Shown: piece after piece, positions 1-7,996 of the stretch | Layout of the letters: every line of letters starts with the position of its first letter | How positions within the stretch are numbered: position 1 is the stretch's first letter | Source: an uncultured Collinsella sp. | GTDB lineage: Bacteria > Actinomycetota > Coriobacteriia > Coriobacteriales > Coriobacteriaceae | Assembly: GCA_934621295.1 (NCBI GenBank) | Contig: CAKTVB010000009.1 | Span: forward strand, 1 to 45,536 | DNA: 45,536 bases | Direction of reading: 5' to 3' | The notes under the pieces: model-generated | What the model saw: the letters and a program-made list of their open reading frames with translations, nothing else | Databases searched by the model: none | Told to the model about the DNA's origin: nothing | Translations under genes and position numbers: made by a program

Positions 1-31
1 TGTCGTGCTTCACCCTCAAGTCGACACGCAT

Positions 32-70
32 AAAAAGCCTCCCATTTCTCATGTCCAAGAAATGGGAGGC
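32..70 (-). terminator. Rho-independent terminator of rpsA
   Basis: A perfect 13-bp inverted repeat (37-49 with 58-70) closes an 8-nt loop. On the minus strand it is followed by five T residues (36-32). It lies about 50 bp past the rpsA stop codon. Confidence 0.9.
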
Positions 71-118
71 AGTTCAAACTCCACCGGGGGTCGTTATCAC
101 GTTCTATGAAAAGAAGCG

Positions 119-1300
119 CTACTCGGCGTCAGCCTCAGCCTCGACCTCAGTCTCGTCATCCTTCTTCTCGTTGGGAAGCGGGGTGACGTCGATCTCGAAG
201 CCCAGGGTCTCAGCAGCAGACTTCATGGACAGGGAGATACGACGACGATCGAGGTCGATCTCCATGACCTTGACCTGCACCTTGTCGCCCACATGGGTGA
301 CCTGAGAAGGCTGGTCGACATGCTTGTTGGCCATCTCGGAGATGTGCACCAGGCCCTCGATACCCTCGCCGAGGTCGACGAAAGCACCGAACGGCACGAG
401 CTTGGTGACGGAACCCTCAACGATAGCGCCCACGGGGTACTTCTTGACGAGTGCACGCCAAGGATCCTCGGTGGTCTGCTTGAGACCGAGGGAGATGCGC
501 TCACGGTTCAGGTCGACGTCGAGCACCTCAACCTCAACCTCCTGGCCGACCTTGACGACCTCGGAGGGATGGTTAACGTGGTTCCAAGAGAGCTCGGAGA
601 TGTGGATCAGGCCGTCGATGCCGCCGAGGTCCACAAATGCACCGAAGTCCACGATGGAGGAAACAGTGCCCTTGAGACGCATACCGCTCTTGAGCTTGGA
701 GAGAATCTCGGAACGCTCGGCCTTGCGGGACTCCTCGAGCACCACGCGGCGGGACAGAACGACGTTGTTGCGGTTGCGATCCATCTCGATGACGCGAGCC
801 TCGATGGAGGTGTGCAGGTAAGAGGTGAGATCCTTCACGCGACGCAGGTCCACGAGGGAGGCGGGCAGGAAGCCGCGCAGGCCGATGTCGAGGATAAGAC
901 CGCCCTTGACGACCTCGATGACCTCGCCCTCGACGTTCTCGCCGGAGTTGAACTTCTCCTCGATACGGTTCCAGGCGCGCTCGTACTCAGCACGACGCTT
1001 GGAGAGGACCATGCGGCCCTCCTTGTCCTCTTTCTGGACAACCTGGGCCTCAACGGTATCGCCAAGAGCGACGATATCTGCAGGGTTGATATCCTTGCGG
1101 ATGGAGAGCTCACGAACGGGAATAACGCCCTCGGACTTGGAGTGAAGGTCTACCAGGACCTCATCGCGACCGATGGAAGCGACCGTACCGGTGACAAGGT
1201 CGCCCTCGTCAAAGGTGGGAAGGTCGTTCAGGCTCTTCTCCATCTCGTCGTCCGCACCCTCATCCAGCGAAAAAACGGACGTGTTCTGAATCTCACTCAA
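119..1300 (-). CDS. rpsA: 30S ribosomal protein S1 (four S1 domains)
   Basis: Ribosomal protein S1 binds mRNA at the 30S subunit and helps initiation on structured or weak-SD messages. The 393-residue product carries four S1 OB-fold repeats at about residues 32-101, 119-184, 205-274 and 290-360. The last two have the typical GxVxxxxxFGAFVDL...GLxHISE signature. The C-terminus is an acidic tail rich in Glu and Ala. Four domains match the shorter S1 of actinobacteria rather than the six-domain E. coli form. The start chosen is a TTG at 1300, because AAAGGGG lies 7 nt upstream and the reading frame before it is not S1-like. A promoter-like pair at 1454-1482 implies a leader of about 150 nt, which could serve autoregulation (inference). 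Confidence 0.95.
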   Translation of the reverse strand: MSEIQNTSVFSLDEGADDEMEKSLNDLPTFDEGDLVTGTVASIGRDEVLVDLHSKSEGVIPVRELSIRKDINPADIVALGDTVEAQVVQKEDKEGRMVLSKRRAEYERAWNRIEEKFNSGENVEGEVIEVVKGGLILDIGLRGFLPASLVDLRRVKDLTSYLHTSIEARVIEMDRNRNNVVLSRRVVLEESRKAERSEILSKLKSGMRLKGTVSSIVDFGAFVDLGGIDGLIHISELSWNHVNHPSEVVKVGQEVEVEVLDVDLNRERISLGLKQTTEDPWRALVKKYPVGAIVEGSVTKLVPFGAFVDLGEGIEGLVHISEMANKHVDQPSQVTHVGDKVQVKVMEIDLDRRRISLSMKSAAETLGFEIDVTPLPNEKKDDETEVEAEADAE

Positions 1301-1453
1301 AGGTGGACCCCTTTCGAACTTACGGGGCCCCGATTGCAAGCCTGCAGATGTGCGGTAGGAACGGACAAAGAAGCCATCCGGCGCGCGCACCGTTTGGATA
1401 TATCTCGGGGGCCAACAGATACTGACGTGACGCTTATGCAATCACGATGGTAT

Positions 1454-1482
1454 AGGTTACGGTGAATCGGCTTTGATTTCAA
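1454..1482 (-). promoter_or_regulatory. Probable rpsA promoter
   Basis: On the minus strand a TTGAAA -35 (1482-1477) and a TAACCT -10 (1459-1454) are separated by exactly 17 bp, upstream of rpsA. The start site would give a leader of about 150 nt. This is a consensus match only. Confidence 0.5.
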
Positions 1483-1594
1483 GCGCGAACTGCCATTTTT
1501 TAGGCGTGTGGAGACTTTTCCGCAATACCTCTAATATGGGCGGTAGCAAGTTGTCGATGAGCGGTCAATGGTTTAATTCCCCCGCCCAACGTCC

Positions 1595-2917
1595 TTAGCA
1601 CTCGACTTGAGTCTTGCCGATCATGATGTTGAGAATCTCCACGTCGGCATCCTTCATGCCCACACGGCCCACATAGCCCATGCTCGCAATCGTCTGCTCA
1701 ACCGTATCCTGAATAAGACCCTCTCCCGCACGGAAGCCACGACCCTGCATGGCCATGTCGTGTCCGAGAATCGCCGCGTCCACCGCAGCCGAGATCTTGG
1801 CAGCACAGCTCGCCTTGGCACCGTCGCACACGATGCCGCCAACATTGCCCAACGTATTGGAAACGGTGGCACCGATTTGCTCGCGCGTACCACCGCACAG
1901 CCAGGTGATGGCAGCGCCCGCACCGCAGGCGGCGCAGATGGCACCGCAAAAAGCAGAAAGCGCGCCAATATAGCTTTTAACGTGCACGGCGATAAGGTCG
2001 GACAGCATGACGGCACGCACCAGACGTTCATGGTCGCAGCGCAAGAACTCGGCATATTCCATAACGGGGAGCGCGCAGGTGATGCCCTGATTTCCCGAAC
2101 CGCATACGATAACCACCGGCAGAGCGCAGCCATTCATGCGAGCGTCTGAGCCGGCAGCAGCACGTGCGCGGGCACGGCAGGCGACATCGGCTGCACGAGC
2201 CCCCAACAGGGTGCGACCGACCTCGGCTCCCCAGGAGTGAGCCAGGCCCTCGGCACTGATGGCACCGTTGAGCTCGATCTGGCGCTCGACCGCTTCGCGC
2301 GCAGCGTCGATATCGCCATTCTCGATGAAGTCGATAATGGACTCGACGGTCATGGGCGCCTCGGCGCTATCGGCGGCGCGCTCGGCCACCACGCGCTCGG
2401 CGCAAGCCGCGCACTCCCCCGCCGACTTGCCGCACACCGGGATGCCGTCCAACGTATGGCATGTCACATTGGTGTGATGGTCGATAATCTCGACGACGGC
2501 AACATGGCTCCCATACGTTGCGGTCACCTTGATATACAAATTGGGAACGCCCTCGACCAGCGAAACGTTGCAGTACGAGGGATCGACCAGCAGTTCATTC
2601 GCACGGGCGCGCGCAGCGTCATCCACGCTTTCCAGCACCTCGAGGGCACTCTTTGCGTCGCCGCCCACGGCACCCAAGACGGCTGCCGCCTCGATACCGC
2701 GCATCCCGCCCGAATTGGGCACCGTCACGCTCTTCACGTTTTTGATGATATTGCCGGAACAAGCAACGTCCATATGCTCGGGCTCGCCGCACAAGGTTTG
2801 GCTCGCCAGCGCTGCGGCATATGCGACGGCAATCGGCTCGGTGCAACCAAGCGCGCAAACAAGTTCGCGATTAAGGGTCTCACAGTATGCGACATCGCGG
2901 ATGGGATCGGTGGGCAT
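1595..2917 (-). CDS. L-cysteine desulfidase / serine dehydratase alpha-chain family protein (UPF0597, CyuA/YhaM-like)
   Basis: The 440-residue protein belongs to the UPF0597 family of oxygen-sensitive iron-sulfur enzymes. They split L-cysteine to pyruvate, ammonia and sulfide, or deaminate related amino acids. The N-terminal ALGCTEP motif places a cysteine at position 25, the same number as the cluster-binding Cys25 of the Methanocaldococcus enzyme. Further cysteine-rich Gly/Ala segments (CGSGNQG, then a CxxxCxxCGAG stretch) and the C-terminal NTLGNVGG...CDGAK region are also family hallmarks. The ATG at 2917 was chosen because GAGGAG lies 6 nt before it. It appears monocistronic, with no adjacent cysteine transporter or CyuR-type regulator. 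The substrate (Cys or Ser) cannot be decided from sequence alone. Confidence 0.9.
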   Translation of the reverse strand: MPTDPIRDVAYCETLNRELVCALGCTEPIAVAYAAALASQTLCGEPEHMDVACSGNIIKNVKSVTVPNSGGMRGIEAAAVLGAVGGDAKSALEVLESVDDAARARANELLVDPSYCNVSLVEGVPNLYIKVTATYGSHVAVVEIIDHHTNVTCHTLDGIPVCGKSAGECAACAERVVAERAADSAEAPMTVESIIDFIENGDIDAAREAVERQIELNGAISAEGLAHSWGAEVGRTLLGARAADVACRARARAAAGSDARMNGCALPVVIVCGSGNQGITCALPVMEYAEFLRCDHERLVRAVMLSDLIAVHVKSYIGALSAFCGAICAACGAGAAITWLCGGTREQIGATVSNTLGNVGGIVCDGAKASCAAKISAAVDAAILGHDMAMQGRGFRAGEGLIQDTVEQTIASMGYVGRVGMKDADVEILNIMIGKTQVEC

Positions 2918-3048
2918 GGCAATCTCCTCAATTCGCACCCCGCAACACGGTGGCGAATAAACGAATATCTCTTTTAACCATTAGCATTTGATAGCAACAG
3001 GGGCAAAATCGCAAGTCGCCTTCCGACAGACGGCAAAGCCCCGCCATG

Positions 3049-3079
3049 AAAAAGCGCCGTGGATGCAATTCCACGGCGC
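3049..3079 (-). terminator. Rho-independent terminator of ndk
   Basis: A perfect 10-bp inverted repeat (3054-3063 with 3070-3079) has a 6-nt loop. On the minus strand it is followed by five T residues, 40 bp past the ndk stop codon. Confidence 0.92.
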
Positions 3080-3118
3080 CCATGCCACACGCTAACAGCT
3101 CTGAGGAGCCAAAGCCGA

Positions 3119-3523
3119 TTAGCCAAAGAAACGCTTGATCTCGATCTCGCCGTTCTCAACACAGTCGGAACCATGGATCACGTTAGCGTCGACATCGACG
3201 GCAAAGTCGCCGCGGATGGTGCCAGGAGCAGCGTCGAGCGGATTGGTGGCGCCCATAAGGGTGCGCATCTTAGCCACGGCAGAAGGACCCGAAATGATCA
3301 TCTTAACAACAGGACCGCTAGTCATAAAGGCGCAAAGGCCGCCGAAGAACGGCTTGTCTGCCAAATGGGCGTAGTGCTCCTCGACTGTCGGGCGGTCAAG
3401 CGTGGTCATCTCCATGCGCTCGATGACAAGACCGCTGCGCTCGATACGCGTAACGATCTCGCCGATCTTGCGATCGCGCACGGCGTCGGGCTTAATCATG
3501 ATAAATGTCTTCTCGATAGCCAT
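3119..3523 (-). CDS. ndk: Nucleoside diphosphate kinase
   Basis: This enzyme transfers the gamma phosphate of ATP to other (d)NDPs through a phosphohistidine and balances cytosolic nucleotide pools. At 134 residues it has normal family length. The N-terminal TFIMIKPDAV motif, the GATNP segment and the active-site NVIHGSD motif (His117) are all intact, and the C-terminus is the usual short tail. The ATG at 3523 follows GAAAGG at good spacing. The gene is preceded by an unusually long, folded 5' leader (3551-3681) and ends at a strong terminator, so it is transcribed alone. Nothing suggests a non-canonical function. Confidence 0.97.
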   Translation of the reverse strand: MAIEKTFIMIKPDAVRDRKIGEIVTRIERSGLVIERMEMTTLDRPTVEEHYAHLADKPFFGGLCAFMTSGPVVKMIISGPSAVAKMRTLMGATNPLDAAPGTIRGDFAVDVDANVIHGSDCVENGEIEIKRFFG

Positions 3524-3550
3524 AGTTTTAGCCTTTCAAGTAGGTTCGTA

Positions 3551-3681
3551 CGTGCCCGCGTCCGTTGGGGCACCCGCTTGGGATTGCATCGCTGCAGAGT
3601 TCCATTCAGCGGAACAGCAAGCTGCAACTTGCTGGGGTCTCCGTATATGCAACCCCCTGCCTTCGAAGCGCGATTAGCCTA
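3551..3681 (-). ncRNA. Structured 5' leader of ndk (candidate cis-regulatory RNA)
   Basis: Between a possible -10 (TAGGCT, minus strand, 3681-3676) and ndk lies a multi-branched fold. A 9-bp closing stem (3581-3589 with 3647-3655) holds two internal hairpins: 3599-3603/3611-3615 and 3616-3621/3628-3633. A third hairpin (3552-3557/3568-3573) sits 30-50 nt before the start codon. One pair in the closing stem is G-U only on the minus strand (A-C on plus), which supports RNA made in the ndk direction. I recognise no known riboswitch consensus in it. Confidence 0.45.
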
Positions 3682-3689
3682 CCATCAGC

Positions 3690-3870
3690 ACAACGTTCAC
3701 GAGCAATAAAGCGAGCGAAGAGTCGTTTAACGCCCGCGAGCGGGCTATTTCACGCCGTTGCGCACCACTCCCACAAGAGTTCTCCGCAACTTAGAGCCAT
3801 GAGCTCGGCTTGACGGAACACAGCCGGAAACGAATCCGCCGAGACATCAGGGCAACTCGTCCGCACATCA
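3690..3870. other. Gene-free gap between argH and the ndk leader
   Basis: No convincing gene is present. It holds a perfect 6-bp GC hairpin (3732-3737/3740-3745). It also holds a possible 16-residue minus-strand ORF (3800-3750, beginning M-A-L-S-C) with only a weak ribosome binding site. I assign no function to either. Confidence 0.4.
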
Positions 3871-3909
3871 AAAGGGAAAGAGGCGCCCGCGCGATTGCGC
3901 GAACGCCTC
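3871..3909 (-). terminator. Rho-independent terminator of argH
   Basis: A 13-bp stem (3880-3892 with 3897-3909) has a 4-nt loop. Two of its pairs are G-U on the minus strand. It is followed on that strand by TTTCCCTTTT, about 40 bp past the argH stop codon. Confidence 0.75.
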
Positions 3910-3950
3910 ATGAGAAGCTACAAACGCTTTGGTTATTAAAGCGAACAATC

Positions 3951-5381
3951 CTAGTTTGCCCCAGGGCCCATCTCGACTACAGGGGTCAACTCGGAAAGCC
4001 TGGCCTCATCGAGAGAAAGCTGCTTTTGAGCAGAAGCGAGCTGCTCGGCCACGGCCGCAGGGGCCGTACCGCCCTCGGTGGTGCGCGCCGCCACGATCGA
4101 CGGGATGTCAAGCGCCTCGGTAATATCGCGCTCGAACAGCGAGCTCGCCTCCTGGAACACCTCGAAGGGAAGATCCTCAAGGTTGCAGCCGCGCTTTTCG
4201 CACATAAGAACCAGGTGACCCACAACGGCATGCGCCTCGCGGAACGGCAAACCGCGCTTGGCCAGATAATCGGCAACATCGGTTGCGGCAAGATGGCCCA
4301 CGCCGCACTCGCGGCGCATGGCATCCTTGTTAACCGTCCAAGTTTCGATCATGCCAGCCATGACAGAGAGGCATTGCATGAGCGTATGCGCGGTATCCAG
4401 GGCACCTTCCTTGTCCTCCTGCAGGTCCTTGTTATAGGCAAGCGGAAGGCCCTTCATGGTCACGAGCAGCTGAGTGAGGTTGCCGTACACACGGCCACTT
4501 TTGCCGCGAATAAGCTCGGCAAAATCGGGGTTCTTTTTCTGCGGCATGATAGACGAGCCTGTGGAATAGCTATCGGAAAGCGTGATGAAGCCAAACTCGG
4601 ATGTGGACCACAAAACGATCTCTTCAGACAAACGCGAAAGATGCATGGCCATCACGGAGCCCGCATAATGAAGGTCGAGCAGAAAGTCGCGATCGGAAAC
4701 AGCATCGAGCGAATTGGGAATCACGCGCGAAAAGCCAAGCTCGGCGGCGGTCATCTGACGGTCAAGCGGATAGGTGGTACCAGCAAGGGCAGCAGCCCCC
4801 AAAGGCGAGGCATCGGCAGCATCGAACGCGGCAACAAGACGTTGGAAGTCACGGGTAAACATCCAGGCGTAAGCAAGCAGATGATGCGAGAAAAGCACGG
4901 GCTGCGCATGCTGCAGGTGCGTATATCCAGGCAAGATCACATCGGCATACTTCCGCGCTGCAGCGATCAGCACCCGACGAAGATGGAGGTTCGCCTCCAT
5001 GAGTTCTTTGGCCAAAGCTTTGCACCCGAGGCGCGTATCGGTTGCAACCTGGTCGTTGCGTGAACGACCCGTATGCAGGCGCTTGCCTGCCTCGCCGATA
5101 CGGCGCGTGAGCTCGGACTCAATGGACATGTGAATGTCCTCGTCGTTGATATCGAACGTAAACTTGCCGGCATCGATATCGGCGCCAATCGCATCGAGCC
5201 CCGAGCAAATCGCCTCGGCATCGCTTTGGCTAATGATGCCCTGAGCCGCAAGCATCTTGGCATGGGCCTTAGAGCCCGCAATATCCTGACGATACAGATG
5301 CTTGTCGACAGGCAGCGATGCGCCAAACTCCTGCGTGACCTGTGCCACGCCCGCCTCAAAACGGCCTCCCCACAACGCCAT
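3951..5381 (-). CDS. argH: Argininosuccinate lyase
   Basis: ArgH catalyses the last step of arginine synthesis, splitting argininosuccinate to arginine and fumarate in a cytosolic homotetramer. The 476-residue protein begins with the family's MALWGGRF motif and carries the fumarase-superfamily signature GSSIMPQKKNPD, which contains the catalytic serine loop. An HTGRSRNDQ substrate-binding segment is also present. The ATG at 5381 has a perfect AGGAGG six nucleotides upstream, better than the in-frame ATG five codons earlier. It lies 117 bp downstream of argG on the same strand. A hairpin terminator sits in that gap, so argH is expressed by read-through or from its own promoter. Confidence 0.97.
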   Translation of the reverse strand: MALWGGRFEAGVAQVTQEFGASLPVDKHLYRQDIAGSKAHAKMLAAQGIISQSDAEAICSGLDAIGADIDAGKFTFDINDEDIHMSIESELTRRIGEAGKRLHTGRSRNDQVATDTRLGCKALAKELMEANLHLRRVLIAAARKYADVILPGYTHLQHAQPVLFSHHLLAYAWMFTRDFQRLVAAFDAADASPLGAAALAGTTYPLDRQMTAAELGFSRVIPNSLDAVSDRDFLLDLHYAGSVMAMHLSRLSEEIVLWSTSEFGFITLSDSYSTGSSIMPQKKNPDFAELIRGKSGRVYGNLTQLLVTMKGLPLAYNKDLQEDKEGALDTAHTLMQCLSVMAGMIETWTVNKDAMRRECGVGHLAATDVADYLAKRGLPFREAHAVVGHLVLMCEKRGCNLEDLPFEVFQEASSLFERDITEALDIPSIVAARTTEGGTAPAAVAEQLASAQKQLSLDEARLSELTPVVEMGPGAN

Positions 5382-5424
5382 GGGAAACCTCCTCAAATCG
5401 ATTTCAAACAGCTTTAGTGTATAG

Positions 5425-5464
5425 AAAAAAAGCGACGTCGCAGCTTGTAGGCTGCGGCGCCGCT
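5425..5464 (-). terminator. Terminator or attenuator between argG and argH
   Basis: On the minus strand the sequence AGCGGCGCCGCAGC pairs with GCTGCGACGTCGCT, with two mismatches around a short loop, and runs into seven T residues. It lies between the argG stop and the argH start, so it should reduce argH transcription relative to argG. Confidence 0.7.
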
Positions 5465-5498
5465 AAAAAGGTGCATTACTGCCGGCACCCGCCTTGTG

Positions 5499-6719
5499 CT
5501 AGGCGAGCTTGGAGCCCGGACCCTGGACCTTGGACCAGGTCTTGAGCGACAGCGTGTCGAGATAGATGAAGCCAGCGGCGCTCTTCTCGTCAAACGTGGT
5601 GTCGCGGTCGTAGGTTGCCAGGCCGTAATCGTAGAGCGAGTACGGGGACTTGCGGCCCACGATGGTGAGGTTGCCCTTGAAGAACTTAAGACGCACGGTA
5701 CCGGTCACGAACTTCTGAGTCTCGTCCATAAAGGCATCGAGCGCCGCCTTGAGGGGGCTGAACCACTTGCCGTTGTAGACGGTCGTAGCCCACTGCTGCT
5801 CGAGCGCGAACTTGGCGCGCAGCACGTCGCCCTCGACGGTCAGGTCCTCAAGCGCCTTATGGGCCTGGAGAATCGTCAGGGCAGCCGGAACCTCATAGCA
5901 CTCGCGGGACTTCAGGCCCACGAGACGATCCTCGACAAGGTCGAGACGGCCATAACCGTTATCGCCAGCGATCTTGTTGAGCTTGATGATGAGCTCGGAG
6001 AGCTTCATCTGCTCGCCATCGATAGACACGGGCTTGCCGGCTTCAAAGCCGATCTCCACATAGGTGGGGGTATCGGGGGTGTTCTCGGGACTCTTGGTCA
6101 TCGTCCAAGCGTCATCGAGCGGCTCGTTCCAGGGGTCCTCCATGTGACCGCACTCGATAGCACGGCCCCACAGGTTGTCGTCGATGGAATAGGGGTTGTC
6201 GTTAGCGCCCTCGGGAACGGGGATGCCGTGCTCGTGAGCATAGGCGACCTCGTCCGGACGACACTTGAGATCCCACTCGCGCACGGGAGCGATGACCTTG
6301 AGATCGGGATCGAGGGCAAGCACGCCAGCCTCAAAACGGACCTGGTCGTTACCCTTGCCCGTGCAGCCGTGCGCCACATAGGTGGCACCGTACTCGTGAG
6401 CAACCTCAACGAGCTTGGCAGCGAGCAGTGGGCGCGAAAGAGCGCTCAGCAGCGGGTATTTGTTTTCATACATGGAATTTGCGGCGATGGCGTGCGTGAG
6501 GTACTCGTCGGAGAACTCATCGCGAAGATCGAGCACCTTGCAGTCGAGAACGCCAAGGTCGAGAGCCTTCTGACGCTTCTTCTCGAGACCGGTCTCCTCC
6601 TGGCCGACGTTACCGCACACGCAGATGACGTCGAGGTTCTTCTCCTCCTGCAGCCACTTGACGCAGACGGAGGTGTCGAGACCGCCGGAATAAGCCAGTA
6701 CTACCTTTTCCTTGCTCAT
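5499..6719 (-). CDS. argG: Argininosuccinate synthase
   Basis: ArgG joins citrulline and aspartate using ATP, the penultimate step of arginine synthesis. At 406 residues it has typical length. The N-terminal ATP pyrophosphatase motif AYSGGLDTS (residues 9-17) is intact, as are the HGCTGKGNDQVRF segment and later citrulline- and aspartate-binding regions. The ATG at 6719 follows GAAAGGA at good spacing. argH follows on the same strand, so the two genes form the citrulline-to-arginine half of the pathway. The other arg genes are not in this window. A sequence resembling the Bacillus ARG box lies about 110 bp upstream. Confidence 0.97.
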   Translation of the reverse strand: MSKEKVVLAYSGGLDTSVCVKWLQEEKNLDVICVCGNVGQEETGLEKKRQKALDLGVLDCKVLDLRDEFSDEYLTHAIAANSMYENKYPLLSALSRPLLAAKLVEVAHEYGATYVAHGCTGKGNDQVRFEAGVLALDPDLKVIAPVREWDLKCRPDEVAYAHEHGIPVPEGANDNPYSIDDNLWGRAIECGHMEDPWNEPLDDAWTMTKSPENTPDTPTYVEIGFEAGKPVSIDGEQMKLSELIIKLNKIAGDNGYGRLDLVEDRLVGLKSRECYEVPAALTILQAHKALEDLTVEGDVLRAKFALEQQWATTVYNGKWFSPLKAALDAFMDETQKFVTGTVRLKFFKGNLTIVGRKSPYSLYDYGLATYDRDTTFDEKSAAGFIYLDTLSLKTWSKVQGPGSKLA

Positions 6720-6795
6720 GTTTGCTTCCTTTCACCCTTGATAGCTATTGGAGCAACGAATATGTCCGCGAGCCGTTCGAAGACCCGCGCTATTT

Positions 6796-6850
6796 GTTAT
6801 AGCAGCTTCTCGACCTTCTCGACACGCAATATGAATAAAATCGCGCAAAA
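6796..6850 (-). promoter_or_regulatory. argG promoter region with possible ArgR box
   Basis: At 6830-6850 the plus strand reads tATGAATAAAAtcGCgCAA. This resembles the Bacillus ARG box core CATGAATAAAAATKCAAK, with ten consecutive matches in its left half. A TATAAC -10 lies at 6801-6796 on the minus strand. Between them is a perfect 9-bp tandem repeat (6806-6823). No good -35 was found. Confidence 0.4.
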
Positions 6851-6997
6851 ACGCATCGTCGCCGTTTCTTCGAAACGCTCTACCTGCCGCGGACGTGAAA
6901 CCATCCCCTCAGTAATGAACATCACGTAACACGGCGGAAACAATGCCAAAGTGCCTTGGCTATACTGAGCTCAGCCAAATCGAAGAGAAGGAAACCC

Positions 6998-7840
6998 ATG
7001 CTGCCAGATTATCTCCAGGACCCCTGCCTCGGCGACATCAAGCTGCTCGCCGTCGATATGGACAAAACGCTCCTCACCGACGACCGAGGATTTCCCGAGG
7101 GGCTTTCTGCGCGCCTCGACGCGCTTTGCGAAGCCGGCGTGGTCTTTTGCCCCGCAAGCGGACGACCGGCGCCCAAACTGCAGGAGATGTTCTCCGAGCA
7201 TGCGCATAGACTCGCCTTCTGCTCCGACAACGGGGCCTGCGCCCTCTGGCACGGCGAATACGTCTTTCGCGACCTCCTCGACCACGACCTCTACCGCGAG
7301 GTGCTCAACTTTGCAGCGCAGCGTGGCAACTGCGCCTGTGTACTCTGTGCCTTCAACCATGTCTATATGCTCAAGCGTGACCGCGAGTACGCAGGCGAGG
7401 TGGGCGTTTATTACGAAGACATCATCTTTGTCGACTCCTTTAATGAAGTAGATGCCGACGCCAACAAAATCAGCTTGTTCTTCCCTGAATGGGATGCCGA
7501 GCCCGCCTACGCCGATGTGTACGGGCCCACATTTAGCGACCGACTGTATATCACCAACGCGGGCCGCGAGTGGATCGACTTCATGAATCTCGGAGTCGAT
7601 AAGGGCTCGGGCGTGGCGCATCTGTGCGCGCAGCTTGGCATCGATGAGGCAGACGCCGCAGCCGTGGGCGATACCTATAACGACATCCCCATGCTCGAGC
7701 GCGTGGGTCATAGCTTTATCGTTGCAAACGCGGAGGCGCACATGGAGGAGCACGCCTCCTGGCGCGTGCCCAGCAACAACGACGCCGGCGTCCTCGCCTT
7801 AATCGATGCGATCCTCGCCGCGAAGAAGGCCTCCGCGTAA
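6998..7840 (+). CDS. Cof-type HAD-superfamily phosphatase
   Basis: This 280-residue protein is a class IIB (Cof-like) haloacid dehalogenase-type hydrolase, a family that dephosphorylates sugar phosphates, nucleotides or cofactors in the cytosol. Motif I is DMDKT (nucleophile Asp20, acid/base Asp22). A PASGRP segment supplies the motif II serine, and GDTYNDIPML near the C-terminus is motif IV. The intervening cap region matches the family in size. The ATG at 6998 follows AGAAGGA five nucleotides upstream. An earlier in-frame TTG lacks such a site. The gene is transcribed alone and meets polA tail to tail at a shared terminator. The substrate is unknown. Confidence 0.9.
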   Translation: MLPDYLQDPCLGDIKLLAVDMDKTLLTDDRGFPEGLSARLDALCEAGVVFCPASGRPAPKLQEMFSEHAHRLAFCSDNGACALWHGEYVFRDLLDHDLYREVLNFAAQRGNCACVLCAFNHVYMLKRDREYAGEVGVYYEDIIFVDSFNEVDADANKISLFFPEWDAEPAYADVYGPTFSDRLYITNAGREWIDFMNLGVDKGSGVAHLCAQLGIDEADAAAVGDTYNDIPMLERVGHSFIVANAEAHMEEHASWRVPSNNDAGVLALIDAILAAKKASA

Positions 7841-7893
7841 GAAGCAGCTAGCCAATGCGCGGCCTTCGCCCGAAAGCCCGCTCGTCAAAACGC

Positions 7894-7963
7894 GAAAACC
7901 CACGCAGAAACGTTCGCTTTTCCCTCTCTCGGGACAAAAGTTGACGTTTGTGCGTGGGTTTTC
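7894..7963. terminator. Bidirectional terminator between HAD phosphatase and polA
   Basis: A 13-bp perfect inverted repeat (7894-7906 with 7951-7963) has T-runs in both directions, because the arms begin GAAAA and end TTTTC. A further 5 bp can pair inside. It serves the two convergent genes. Confidence 0.85.
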
Positions 7964-7996
7964 TCCACATCCGCCCTGCCTGGTGGAACGCAATCG

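Noticed and set aside
293..1465. A 390-codon open frame on the plus strand opposite rpsA
   Set aside because: It is antisense to a certain ribosomal protein gene, has no ribosome binding site and reads as low-complexity sequence rich in Leu, Asp, His and Gly. It follows from the codon bias of the high-GC minus-strand gene.
3551..3681. Could the ndk leader be a T-box, RNase P RNA or tmRNA?
   Set aside because: No T-box AGGGTGGNACCGCG motif, no RNase P conserved core and no tmRNA-like ends are present, and ndk is not a typical T-box target. It remains an unassigned structured leader.
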